Source: an uncultured Bacillaceae bacterium (GTDB lineage: Bacteria; Bacillota; Bacilli; Bacillales; Caldibacillaceae). From it: a stretch of DNA of 40,889 nucleotides. A program made the translations under genes and the position numbers. The stretch's first letter is position 1; the number at the start of each line of letters is the position of its first letter. Shown piece by piece: positions 32,236 to 40,514 of the stretch. The notes beneath the pieces are model-generated. The model ran no database searches. It saw only the letters and a list, made by a program, of their open reading frames with translations, and had not been told where the DNA came from. The stretch spans positions 1-40,889 of the forward strand of contig CALKAK010000082.1 of assembly GCA_937983015.1 (NCBI GenBank), in the 5' to 3' direction.

Positions 32236-33605
32236 AAGATTTTAGGAAAATCAAGGTCACCAAAGGAGATAAAACTTTAATCATCGATAATCCCACCAAA
32301 TATCCGTTGATCGGGATGGGATCCCAGGGGGCCGTTTTTAAACTATCCAATGATAAGTGTGTAAAAATTTATGTCGATCCCGAACAGGCGAGAATGGAAG
32401 CCGAGGCACTAAAAGCCGGTCAACACTTACCGTTTTTCCCGAGACTCTATCAGGCCGGAGACAACTACGTCGTCATGGAGTATTTTGATGGTCCGAATTT
32501 AAAAGAATACTTGAAAAATTGCACGTACATCCCGGAAGTCATTACGAAAAAGCTCATCGAACTTTTAAGAGCCATGGAGAAAACTGGGTTCACGATGGTG
32601 GATGCACCACTCAGACATATTTTTGTCATGGATAATGGGGAACTGAAAGTCGTCGACCACGTGAACGCTTTTAAACGGCAACATCCCGTTCCTTTAAAAT
32701 TACTGCGGGATTTAAACATTATCCTGTTAAAAGAATCTTTTTTATCCCAGGTGGAAAAATTGGCACCTGACCTGTATCAAAAATGGAATGACTATTTTGA
32801 CCAGGGTAAAATCGATTTTCGCGAGGTTGCCGTTCGCTCCGGTGGTTCCGGAAAAGGGGTAAAGGTTGAAAGCAATGTCCCGTTACCCTTAATCGGTAAA
32901 GGTCACCAGGGGGCGGTCTTCCGCATTTCCGAAGACAAGGTCGTGAAATTATACGGAAAAGAACATCAATGTGAACAAGAAAAAGAAGTTCTTTTATCGT
33001 GCCAGGATTTATCATTCATCCCTACAGTATACGAAACGGGACCGAATTACGTCGTCATGGAATTTTTAGACGGACCGGATTTGAACTCCTTTTTAAAAAC
33101 ACAGATGGAGTTGCCTAAAGAAGTAACGAAAGAACTACTTCATATTTTAAAAGGGATGAAAGAACGGGGGTTTAAACTGATCGATGCCCCGCTCCGCCAT
33201 GTATTCATCACGAAAAACGGCTATAAAATGGTCGATCACGTCTTTGCCTTTACAAGGGAGCAAAACCGCCCTTTGGAACTATTCCAAAATCTTTACGAAC
33301 GGGGTTTTTTAGATGATTTTCTCGCGCAGGTAAAAGAACTCGACCCCGAACTGCATGCGGAATGGACAAAAGAACCTATTCCTCTCGAAGAAAAAGAAGA
33401 CCCGGTCGTACAAATAACGAATCAAAAGGACCGAAAATCTTGGAAAAAAGAACAAACATTAACCATTGATAAAGAATGGAAAAAGAAAAAACGTAAGAAA
33501 GAGAAAAAGGAAAAGAAAAAATGGAAAGAAGCTTCCTTGAAAGAAAAAGAGGATAAAAAGAAAAAGAAGAAAAAAGATAAAAAGCGAAGTGAAAAGGACA
33601 AATGA
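32232..33605 (+). CDS. Tandem kinase-like protein with a lysine-rich C-terminal tail
   Basis: 457 residues with two similar protein-kinase-fold halves. The first (about 10-205) has a glycine loop IGMGSQGAVF (27-36), Lys45, hinge VVMEYFDGPNL, loop DAPLRHIFV (Asp124) and VDHVNAF (Asp142). The second (about 215-385) repeats this: IGKGHQGAVF (221-230), Lys239, VVMEFLDGPDL, DAPLRHVFI (Asp318) and VDHVFAF (Asp335). In both, His replaces the Asn that normally follows LR in relatives such as YrzF, so activity is uncertain. Residues about 414-457 are mostly Lys and Glu. It lies between a GT4 and an epimerase gene with four-base overlaps on both sides. CotS-type kinase-fold proteins of spore coats pair with CotSA glycosyltransferases, so a spore or envelope glycan role is possible. 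Confidence 0.75.
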   Translation: MKDFRKIKVTKGDKTLIIDNPTKYPLIGMGSQGAVFKLSNDKCVKIYVDPEQARMEAEALKAGQHLPFFPRLYQAGDNYVVMEYFDGPNLKEYLKNCTYIPEVITKKLIELLRAMEKTGFTMVDAPLRHIFVMDNGELKVVDHVNAFKRQHPVPLKLLRDLNIILLKESFLSQVEKLAPDLYQKWNDYFDQGKIDFREVAVRSGGSGKGVKVESNVPLPLIGKGHQGAVFRISEDKVVKLYGKEHQCEQEKEVLLSCQDLSFIPTVYETGPNYVVMEFLDGPDLNSFLKTQMELPKEVTKELLHILKGMKERGFKLIDAPLRHVFITKNGYKMVDHVFAFTREQNRPLELFQNLYERGFLDDFLAQVKELDPELHAEWTKEPIPLEEKEDPVVQITNQKDRKSWKKEQTLTIDKEWKKKKRKKEKKEKKKWKEASLKEKEDKKKKKKKDKKRSEKDK

Positions 33606-34684
33606 CGATTTTAGTTACGGGGAGTAGCGGATTTATCGGTTTTCACCTCGCACGTAGGTTGTTAAAGGAAAACGCTCAAGTAATCGGTATCGATCATTTA
33701 AATAACTATTACGATCCGAACTTAAAAAAAGACCGTACGAAGATTCTCAAACAATATCCGAAGTTTACTTTTTACGAGATGAATATCGCTGACAGAAAAG
33801 GACTTACGCAAATTTTTACCCGCCATTCAATACAAGTTGTCATTCATCTCGCAGCCCAGGCCGGAGTTCGCTACAGCATGATCGATCCCGATTCGTACAC
33901 CCACTCCAACCTCACCGGTTTCATGAATATTCTCGAGACGATTCGCCATCATCCGGTCGAACATTTTATCTTCGCTTCATCTAGTGCGGTGTACGGGGCC
34001 AATCGTAAGATCCCCTTTTCTACAAAAGACCGCGCCGATCGCCCCGTCAGCCTCTATGGCGCCACGAAAAAAGCAAATGAAGTACTCGCTTACTCTTACA
34101 GTTACTTGTTCCAAATTCCGACCACAGGGCTGCGCTTTTTTACAGTATACGGCCCCTGGGGCAGGCCGGATATGGCTTATTTTAAATTCACGAAAAATAT
34201 TCTGGAAGGCAAACCGATTCAAGTTTACAATTACGGCGATATGATGCGTGATTTCACGTATATTGACGATATTGTTGAAGGCATCGTCCGCATCATCGAT
34301 CATCCACCGAAAAATTCCAAGCGATCTTTAAACGCGGCGATCGCCCCGTTCAAGATCTATAATATCGGCAATAATCGACCAGTGAAACTTACCGATTTTA
34401 TCAAAATCCTCGAGAAGTTATGCGGAAAAAAAGCCCGGATCGAATATCTCCCCATGCAGCCGGGGGATGCGAAAGAAACGTATGCCGCCATCGATGATAT
34501 CCAGGAGGAAATTGGTTTTAAACCAAATACGCCTTTAGAGATCGGTCTGAAAAAATTCGTTGACTGGTACAAAACCTATTATGAACTCGATTTACGGGAT
34601 AAAGAACCGGAGAAGGCACCGACTGCTGACGTTCAGCCAGCCGGATCATTTATTCCCTCCGACATAAAAAAAGTCATCGAATGA
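33602..34684 (+). CDS. NAD-dependent UDP-sugar epimerase (UDP-glucuronate 4-epimerase-like, YtcB-like)
   Basis: 360 residues, extended SDR family. TGSSGFIGFHLARRL (6-20) is the NAD-binding loop, HLAAQAGVRYS follows, then the SSSAVYG serine region and catalytic YGATK (Tyr152, Lys156). RFFTVYGPWGRPDMA and DFTYIDDIVEGI are the sugar-nucleotide segments seen in UDP-glucuronate 4-epimerases and YtcB. It probably makes UDP-galacturonate or a related sugar for the glycosyltransferase two genes upstream. The ATG overlaps the tandem-kinase stop (33602-33605). About 25 residues at the C-terminus (EKAPTADVQPAGSF...) are extra and poorly conserved. Confidence 0.85.
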   Translation: MTILVTGSSGFIGFHLARRLLKENAQVIGIDHLNNYYDPNLKKDRTKILKQYPKFTFYEMNIADRKGLTQIFTRHSIQVVIHLAAQAGVRYSMIDPDSYTHSNLTGFMNILETIRHHPVEHFIFASSSAVYGANRKIPFSTKDRADRPVSLYGATKKANEVLAYSYSYLFQIPTTGLRFFTVYGPWGRPDMAYFKFTKNILEGKPIQVYNYGDMMRDFTYIDDIVEGIVRIIDHPPKNSKRSLNAAIAPFKIYNIGNNRPVKLTDFIKILEKLCGKKARIEYLPMQPGDAKETYAAIDDIQEEIGFKPNTPLEIGLKKFVDWYKTYYELDLRDKEPEKAPTADVQPAGSFIPSDIKKVIE

Positions 34685-34806
34685 TCGCCTGTTCAATTGT
34701 TCTCCGGTATGAGGGACGAACTTGTTGTTGATTGTTTTGCAAAGGTATTAGGAATAAGGAAAGGCTTTTCGGTAAATAAAAACAGCAATAATTTCGGTAT
34801 CGAAAA

Positions 34807-34852
34807 AAAGAGTATCCCGCTTGCATCTTGATCGTCAGCGGGATACTCTTTT
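34807..34852. terminator. Bidirectional terminator between the epimerase and mqo
   Basis: AAAAGAGTATCCCGC (34807-34821) pairs with GCGGGATACTCTTTT (34838-34852). T runs follow on both strands (34849-34852 and the A run from 34803). Confidence 0.85.
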
Positions 34853-34874
34853 CCATTTATCCGTTCTTATTAAA

Positions 34875-36392
34875 TTAACTATGCGCGAGTTCCGTTTTAA
34901 CCGTCTCGCTTTCTGTTAATTTAAGGGTTTCTGCAGTTGTCTGTTGAACCTGATCCAGTAACTCCGGATGATCCATGAGCGAAACACCGTAAGATGGGAT
35001 CATTTCTTTAATTTTATCTTCCCATTCCAGCATGTTTTTCGGGAAGCAGCGCCGCAGGACCTCAAGCATCACATGAACGACGGTCGATGCGCCCGGTGAG
35101 GCACCGAGTAAGGCTGCGATCGAACCATCCTGACTTGCGACCACTTCCGTACCGAATTGAATCGTTCCTTTTCCGCCTTTTTCAGTATCCTTGATTACCT
35201 GAACACGCTGGCCAGCGACGATCAAATCCCAGTCCTCCGAACGGGCGGTCGGTACAAATTCCCGCAACTCTTTCATACGCTGTTCTTTCGTCAATAAGAC
35301 TTGCTGGATCAAATAGGTTACGAGATTCATATTTTTTAATCCGGCGGCTAACATGGTTAAAATATTGTGGGGCTTAACGGAAGTTATAAGATCGAACATG
35401 GAACCCGTTTTTAAGAACCGGGGTGAAAAACCGGCAAAAGGTCCAAACAGCAAGGTCTTTTGATTATCGATAAAACGCGTATCGAGGTGAGGAACCGACA
35501 TCGGCGGTGCGCCAACTTTCGCTTTCCCGTAAACCTTCGCATGGTGCTTATTCACGACATCGGGGTTTTTACAGACCATGAAAAGCCCGCTGACCGGAAA
35601 ACCCCCGATTCGCTTTCCTTCAGGAATGCCGGACTTTTGCAATAGGTGTAATGCGCCGCCACCGGCACCGATGAACACGAAATTGGCCATATGCCGGGTC
35701 ACTTCCCCGGTATCAAGATTTTTCACAAGAAGTTGCCAACGCCCATCGCCGGTGCGTTTAATGTCTTTTACAAAATGTTTATAGCGGACATCGACACCAT
35801 TTTTCTCTAAAAAGGCAAATAATTTTCTCGTTAAAGCACCGAAATTGACATCTGTGCCCGAATCCACTTTTGTCGCTGCAATCGGTTCGTTCCCGGTACG
35901 GCCTTCCATAACGAGCGGAATCCATTGTTTGATCACATCCGGGTCGTCACTAAATTCCATGTCTTTAAAAAGCGGGGTTTCGATAAGCGTTTCATACCGT
36001 CTTTTCAAAAAGTTCACATTCTCTGCGCCGTGAACAAGACTCATATGAGGTAGTGGGCGGATAAAATCCCGGGGGTTTTCAATGATCCTATTCTGAACGA
36101 GATATGACCAGAACTGTCTTGAGATATGAAATTGTTGGTTGACATCGATCGCCTTTTGAATATCGATCGTGCCATCGGCGCGTTCGACCGTGTAATTGAG
36201 TTCACAAAGAGCGGCATGCCCGGTCCCGGCATTATTCCACTCGTTGGAACTTTCTTCTCCCGGTTGATCGAGTTTTTCGAACACCCTGATTTCCCAATCC
36301 GGTGCCAATAATTTAAATAACGTTCCGAGGTGAGCGCTCATGATCCCCGCACCGATCAGAATCACATCCGTTCTATTTCCATTTTCCGCCAT
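34875..36392 (-). CDS. mqo: Malate:quinone oxidoreductase
   Basis: 505 residues, the usual Mqo length. DVILIGAGIMSAHLGTLFKL is the FAD-binding Rossmann loop. ESSNEWNNAGTGHAALCELN is the signature following it. FVFIGAGGGALHLLQKSGI, GFPVSGLFMVCKNP and LLGASPGASTVVHVMLEVL are further FAD and substrate blocks. It is a membrane-associated FAD enzyme that oxidises malate to oxaloacetate and passes electrons to menaquinone. ATG 36392 has AAAAGG nine bases upstream; a TTG at 36401 is also possible and would add three residues. A structured leader precedes it. It is monocistronic and ends at the bidirectional terminator. Confidence 0.93.
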   Translation of the reverse strand: MAENGNRTDVILIGAGIMSAHLGTLFKLLAPDWEIRVFEKLDQPGEESSNEWNNAGTGHAALCELNYTVERADGTIDIQKAIDVNQQFHISRQFWSYLVQNRIIENPRDFIRPLPHMSLVHGAENVNFLKRRYETLIETPLFKDMEFSDDPDVIKQWIPLVMEGRTGNEPIAATKVDSGTDVNFGALTRKLFAFLEKNGVDVRYKHFVKDIKRTGDGRWQLLVKNLDTGEVTRHMANFVFIGAGGGALHLLQKSGIPEGKRIGGFPVSGLFMVCKNPDVVNKHHAKVYGKAKVGAPPMSVPHLDTRFIDNQKTLLFGPFAGFSPRFLKTGSMFDLITSVKPHNILTMLAAGLKNMNLVTYLIQQVLLTKEQRMKELREFVPTARSEDWDLIVAGQRVQVIKDTEKGGKGTIQFGTEVVASQDGSIAALLGASPGASTVVHVMLEVLRRCFPKNMLEWEDKIKEMIPSYGVSLMDHPELLDQVQQTTAETLKLTESETVKTELAHS

Positions 36393-36427
36393 CTGAATCA
36401 ACCTTTTCCCCTTTATATTTTTTTAAT

Positions 36428-36483
36428 AAGATTCGCGAGTTCGTAGAAAGTACGAAAAAATTGTGAAATCACTCACGAATCTT
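36428..36483 (-). promoter_or_regulatory. Imperfect inverted repeat in the mqo leader
   Basis: AAGATTCGCGAGT (36428-36440) matches the reverse complement of ACTCACGAATCTT (36471-36483) at 12 of 13 positions. On the minus strand an inner hairpin TTCGTA-CTTTC-TACGAA lies beside the 3' arm. The structure ends about 35 bases before the start codon, and the bases just before the ribosome binding site are free. It could be an operator or a translation-control or mRNA-stability structure. The rest of 36484-36763 is AT-rich and without a gene. Confidence 0.4.
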
Positions 36484-36763
36484 TTCTGAATGTTAATTAT
36501 TTCTTAATAGATTGTAACATATTTTGAATTTTGTGTGATAATAATAAGTTTCTGAAAAAGCTTTCCCCGTTCAACTAAAAATAAATTCTTTCAGTTTCTT
36601 GCTGAGAATTATTTTATTCACGGGCTCATATGAATCATCAACTTTTTTGAAAAAAAGATAGAAATAAAATGTTATGTTGTTGTGTTTTTATTCTCCTTCT
36701 CCCTTCGCCCGTTACAAAAACTTGATTCACGAAGACATTTGGCAAAAATTATATTAAAATAAA

Positions 36764-36777
36764 AGTAAGCGCTTGCA
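36764..36777 (+). promoter_or_regulatory. Candidate CcpA operator (cre) before the aldehyde dehydrogenase gene
   Basis: AGTAAGCGCTTGCA agrees with TGAAAGCGCTTTCA at 11 of 14 positions and has the central AAGCGCTT. It lies about 25 bases before the ribosome binding site, a position expected to block transcription when sugars are plentiful. The promoter itself could not be placed confidently. Confidence 0.5.
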
Positions 36778-36814
36778 GTATTTATTTGTTCAAACCTTAA
36801 CAAGGAGGGGTACG

Positions 36815-38272
36815 ATGAATCCTTTTATTGATTACAACAAAAGCTTTATTGATGGACAGTGGGTTGATGGAGAAGAAGAACGAGTTGTGGAAATCGTAAA
36901 CCCATATGATAATGAAATTCTTACGGAGGTGAAGCTGGCTTCGTTACGGCAGCTCGATCAAGCTTTTCAGGGAGCTAAAAAGGCACAAAAGGCCTGGGGA
37001 AACGATCCGGAACTGCGACGACGTGTGATGGAAAGGGTACTGGAAAATTTTAAAGAAAATAAAGAGGATATACTGGACATCTTGGTCCTGGAATCCGGCA
37101 GTACCCTGGCCAAGGCCCATGTTGAGTTCGATTTAACGCTTGGTGCATTGGAAGCCGCGTTAACGATGGTGGATAAGGTCGGGAAATTTGCGGAAAAGCC
37201 GTCACTTGTACCGGGAAAGGTCAATGAATTTTATCGTCTCCCTAAGGGGGTCATCGCTTCGATCGCACCGTTTAATTTCCCTTTATACCTCTCGATGCGC
37301 ACGATCGCACCGGCTCTTGCCCTTGGAAACGCCGTCGTTCACAAGCCGGATTTGCAATGTGGAATTAGTTCCGGTTCGGTCATCGCACTCATGTTCAGCC
37401 AAGCCGGAATTCCCGATGGCGTCTTCCAGTGTTTATTAACGAAATCCTCAGTGATCGGCGATGCGATGTTTGAACATGACGCTGTGGACCTGGTCAGCTT
37501 TACCGGCTCCACCCCGATAGGACGCCATATCGGTAGCGTGGCCGGTAGCCATATTAAAGACGTCGCCCTCGAACTCGGTGGAAACGCACCGTTCTGTGTA
37601 TTAAGTGATGCCGATGTTGATCAGGCGGTCAATGCGGCTATTTTCGGGAAATATTTCCACCAGGGGCAAATCTGCATGATGGTAAACCGTTTCATCGTGC
37701 ACGAAAACATTTATGAGGAATTTGTTGAAAAATTCGTCGAGCGTTCGAAGCGATTAAAATACGGAGACCCTCGTGACCCGGAAGTGGTGATCGGGCCATT
37801 GATCAATGAAAGCCAGGTACAAAAAGCGCTCTCGTATATCGACATGGCCAAAAAGGCTGGCTATGATATCTTGCTCGAAGGAAAACGGATCGGCAACATT
37901 CTGACGCCGACGGTGATCGGCAATGTGGACAACAAAGGGGAACTGGCCCAAACCGAACTATTCGCTCCGATCGCCCTGATCATCAAAGGCTCATCTGATG
38001 ATGAGATCATCGAAATGGCCAATGATACGATCTACGGATTAAGTTCGGCGATCTTCTCCCAGGATGTGGAAAGAGCGCGAAAGTATGCGCTAGAATTAAA
38101 GTTCGGTATGACGCATATTAATGATCAAACCGTTAACGATGAACCATCCGCACTATTCGGCGGCATGCGGCAAAGCGGCATCGGCCGTTTTGGGGACCCG
38201 TTTGTCATCGACGAATTCACGGAAGGAAAATGGATTACCGTTCAAAAAGAACCACGGGAATTTCCTTTTTAA
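36815..38272 (+). CDS. Aldehyde dehydrogenase (YfmT/benzaldehyde or vanillin dehydrogenase-like)
   Basis: 485 residues, the same length as Bacillus YfmT. IASIAPFNFPLYLSMRTIAPAL (in two parts around residue 142) holds the catalytic Asn. VSFTGSTPIGRHIG is the NAD-binding segment, ALELGGNAPFCVL has the general-base Glu, and KYFHQGQICMMVNRFIVH has the nucleophile Cys. QTELFAPIALI and FGGMRQSGIGRFG close the C-terminal blocks. It oxidises an aldehyde, probably aromatic, with NAD(P) to the acid. ATG 36815 follows AAGGAGGGG (36802-36810). A cre-like site upstream suggests catabolite control. Substrate is inferred only from family resemblance. Confidence 0.85.
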   Translation: MNPFIDYNKSFIDGQWVDGEEERVVEIVNPYDNEILTEVKLASLRQLDQAFQGAKKAQKAWGNDPELRRRVMERVLENFKENKEDILDILVLESGSTLAKAHVEFDLTLGALEAALTMVDKVGKFAEKPSLVPGKVNEFYRLPKGVIASIAPFNFPLYLSMRTIAPALALGNAVVHKPDLQCGISSGSVIALMFSQAGIPDGVFQCLLTKSSVIGDAMFEHDAVDLVSFTGSTPIGRHIGSVAGSHIKDVALELGGNAPFCVLSDADVDQAVNAAIFGKYFHQGQICMMVNRFIVHENIYEEFVEKFVERSKRLKYGDPRDPEVVIGPLINESQVQKALSYIDMAKKAGYDILLEGKRIGNILTPTVIGNVDNKGELAQTELFAPIALIIKGSSDDEIIEMANDTIYGLSSAIFSQDVERARKYALELKFGMTHINDQTVNDEPSALFGGMRQSGIGRFGDPFVIDEFTEGKWITVQKEPREFPF

Positions 38273-38294
38273 TAAAATGAAAGATACCATTAGC

Positions 38295-38415
38295 GACTGT
38301 CCATAAGTTAAAAAAATCACAAAATTAGTTGATCCAGCAATGTGATTCATATTCTTAAAGAAGAAAAGGGGCATCCGAAAGTCATCAATAAGACTTTCTG
38401 GATCGCCCCTTTTTT
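38295..38415. repeat. Dispersed repeat, copy B, ending in a hairpin that can terminate transcription
   Basis: Starts with ACTGTCCATAAGT and ends in arms 38364-38383 and 38392-38413 around an eight-base loop, with two single-base bulges, followed by T. It parallels copy A at 17005-17130 in layout, loop size and arm ends. It stands right after the aldehyde dehydrogenase gene and probably ends its transcript. Confidence 0.55.
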
Positions 38416-38469
38416 AACGCTACATAAGAAAATCCCCCATTTTTTCATACGAAAATCTTGCCATTTTTA

Positions 38470-38514
38470 TATCGACCATAACTCATTTAATTTATGAGCA
38501 AAAAAATGTCGATA
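38470..38514. repeat. Two-part inverted repeat downstream of the Nudix gene
   Basis: TATCGAC (38470-38476) and CTCAT (38482-38486) are mirrored by ATGAG (38494-38498) and GTCGATA (38508-38514). On the minus strand, the direction of the Nudix gene, it is followed by TAAAAATGG, a weak T tract, so it may be a poor terminator. Confidence 0.4.
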
Positions 38515-38551
38515 CCACGCAACTCTTCCCCCCATCCCATGAAGGTCACCG

Positions 38552-39184
38552 TTAATCAAAATAAACAGGTTGAGCGGGATTTTTGATCATTTGAAAAACG
38601 ATTTGCAACTGGGACTTTGTGATTCTCGTACGGGATAAGGGCGGGAGATGTTCCTCAGCAAAAAAGCGCACATCACTTGTTTCTACTCCGGTGGCAAGAT
38701 TTCCACCTTCAATCTCGCACTGGATAAAGATTTTATACACATGGTATGGAGATGGCGGATGAGGATGTTTCTTCTTATCGAAAACCGCGAGCAACCTCGT
38801 TGCCTTGACATCCAGACCCGCTTCTTCCTTCACTTCTTTCACCGCTACTTCCCCCGGTGTTAACCCGATATCCGCCCAACCTCCGGGAGGTGACCACGCA
38901 CCATCACTCTTTTCACGAACGAGCAAAATTTTATCGTTTTTTACGACGACCGCGCGAACATCCACTTTGGGAGTCGCATAACCGGTTTCGTTGGCAAATA
39001 AATCAACGATCGTTTGCGGCTCAACTTTTGTGTACTGGTTCATAATGTCGACACTGATTTTTCTGATCAATTCGTATCTCTCAATATCAAAAGGATCACT
39101 AGCATACGTTAACCCGGTCTGGGAGATCGCCTGCAATTGTTTTGCCCATTCTAACCATTTAGGTTCCACAATATGCACCACCAT
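38552..39184 (-). CDS. Nudix hydrolase with N-terminal helical domain (YjhB-like)
   Basis: About 210 residues. Residues 1-60 (EPKWLEWAKQLQAISQTGLT and following) form the helical extension found in ADP-ribose pyrophosphatase-like Nudix enzymes of Firmicutes. The Nudix domain follows, with GGWADIGLTPGEVAVKEVKE, EAG completing the box. The usual Arg of the REVKEE part is Lys here, and the acidic metal ligands are kept. It hydrolyses a nucleoside diphosphate linked to another group; the substrate is unknown. The start is uncertain. ATG 39184 is used, but no clear ribosome binding site precedes it, and GTG 39169 with GGTGGTG upstream, or ATG 39205, are alternatives. Confidence 0.8.
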   Translation of the reverse strand: MVVHIVEPKWLEWAKQLQAISQTGLTYASDPFDIERYELIRKISVDIMNQYTKVEPQTIVDLFANETGYATPKVDVRAVVVKNDKILLVREKSDGAWSPPGGWADIGLTPGEVAVKEVKEEAGLDVKATRLLAVFDKKKHPHPPSPYHVYKIFIQCEIEGGNLATGVETSDVRFFAEEHLPPLSRTRITKSQLQIVFQMIKNPAQPVYFD

Positions 39185-39352
39185 TTTATTTTTCTTGCGG
39201 ATCATGAATGGAAAGAACTAGATATGTTTATCGTTCTTTTCTTTTACTATTGTAGAAAAAATTCATTCGCGGAAACAACATATATCCGTCTCATTTCAAC
39301 TGTTCAACGCCTGGCCACGAATCGGCATTTTTCTTTTTCTTGTTTTTTCTGT

Positions 39353-39377
39353 AAAAAACCCCCTGCTTTTGCAGGAG
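39353..39377 (-). terminator. Intrinsic terminator after the thermonuclease gene
   Basis: On the minus strand CCTCCTGC and GCAGGGGG form a stem closed by AAAA, followed by TTTTTTAC. It lies about 15 bases after the stop codon. Confidence 0.75.
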
Positions 39378-39392
39378 GTAAACTGATCGGCT

Positions 39393-40514
39393 TTATTTAC
39401 TAATTTCACAAGCCCAACCATCCTTGTCACGATCGTGTTTGGGGCGATAAGCAGGATGCCCTTCCGGTACACCTTCCGGATAAACCTTTCTCAGTTCTGT
39501 ACAGTTCTTGAAGTTTTCTTTGTTTCCGGAACTTGCGGAATCGGTTCCGGATGAAGTACCTCCCGTTTTTCCGCTTCCTGTTGTGGTACCGGATTGGGAA
39601 CTTTGTGAAGACGTTGAAGAAGAAGAATCGAAATCTCCTTTTGTCGTACCTTCCTCACCGTAAGCCCAGAGACCGGTCTCTTTTTCCCTGGCCTCCCGGG
39701 CAAACTTCCGGAAATATTCGGCATACCGTACATCAGGAGGGTAGGTGGACGGTTCTGCATATCCGTTGATCACGAGATCGGCATTGAACATTTTCGCCCG
39801 GATTTCACTTTCACTGTCGAGATCATTCGGCACATCGAGCCACACTAACCGTAAATAGCGACCGTAGCGGTCGGTCTCCGAAACATCACGCTGTAAGTAC
39901 ACTTGTTTTCCTTCCAGCTTGCTTTTCGTATAATCGCTTGCTTCTTTTCCGAAAGGCTCCGTCCTCGTCGTGGATTCAGGCGTGTTCACACCGATTAACC
40001 GAACTTTGCGACCATCGGCGAGTTCAATTGTATCCCCATCGATCACACGTGAGACGGTTACAAGTTCCAACCCTAACTCTTTAGCCAGTTGTTCGGTGGC
40101 TGGACCGGGATTGGCAGCCGCTTCCTCATCCTTCTTTTCAGCGATTTGATCAGCGGTTTTCTCTTCTTCTGTTATTTCTTCTTCTTTTTCAACCGCTTCT
40201 TCTTCCGGTTCTTCCTGTTTTTCCACCGTCTCGGGTTCTTCCTCTTCGGCAGGTTCCACCTCTTCTACAACCGCGCCTTTTTCAAAATCACTAGCGGTAT
40301 CAAGTGTTCCTCCGGCTCCCAAACCACCAATAAATAAAAGGATACCGATAACAAGTATGGCAATACCACTTTTGGATTTTGTGCCACTTTGTTTTGCTTT
40401 TACTATTTTATTCAACCCCCAAAAACTCAAGACCAAACCGATAAAAACCGCCGGATAACTGATGATTAAGGCGATTACGAACAAAATAAGTACGCCGTAC
40501 AAGATTTTTTTCAT
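39393..40514 (-). CDS. Membrane-anchored thermonuclease (SNase) with C-terminal Excalibur calcium-binding domain
   Basis: 373 residues. Two hydrophobic helices at about 5-30 and 48-68 anchor the N-terminus. A strongly acidic Glu-rich linker (about 80-140) follows. The SNase domain (about 150-290) has RVIDGDTIEL, VRLIGVNTPES and DRYGRYLRLVW, which contain the catalytic Asp, Arg, Glu and second Arg of staphylococcal nuclease. A Ser/Gly/Thr-rich linker (about 300-340) leads to an Excalibur domain: NCTELRKVYPEG and HDRDKDGWACE, a calcium-binding DxDxDG loop. The enzyme probably degrades DNA or RNA outside the cell while tethered. ATG 40514 follows GGAGGAG; the extra residues from 40538 are unlikely. 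The family resembles Bacillus YncB but is longer. Confidence 0.85.
   Translation of the reverse strand: MKKILYGVLILFVIALIISYPAVFIGLVLSFWGLNKIVKAKQSGTKSKSGIAILVIGILLFIGGLGAGGTLDTASDFEKGAVVEEVEPAEEEEPETVEKQEEPEEEAVEKEEEITEEEKTADQIAEKKDEEAAANPGPATEQLAKELGLELVTVSRVIDGDTIELADGRKVRLIGVNTPESTTRTEPFGKEASDYTKSKLEGKQVYLQRDVSETDRYGRYLRLVWLDVPNDLDSESEIRAKMFNADLVINGYAEPSTYPPDVRYAEYFRKFAREAREKETGLWAYGEEGTTKGDFDSSSSTSSQSSQSGTTTGSGKTGGTSSGTDSASSGNKENFKNCTELRKVYPEGVPEGHPAYRPKHDRDKDGWACEISK

Noticed and set aside
33470..33605. The lysine-rich end of the tandem-kinase gene as a frameshift artefact
   Set aside because: The frame continues to a stop that overlaps the next start codon by four bases, the same junction type as at the upstream boundary, so the tail appears genuine.
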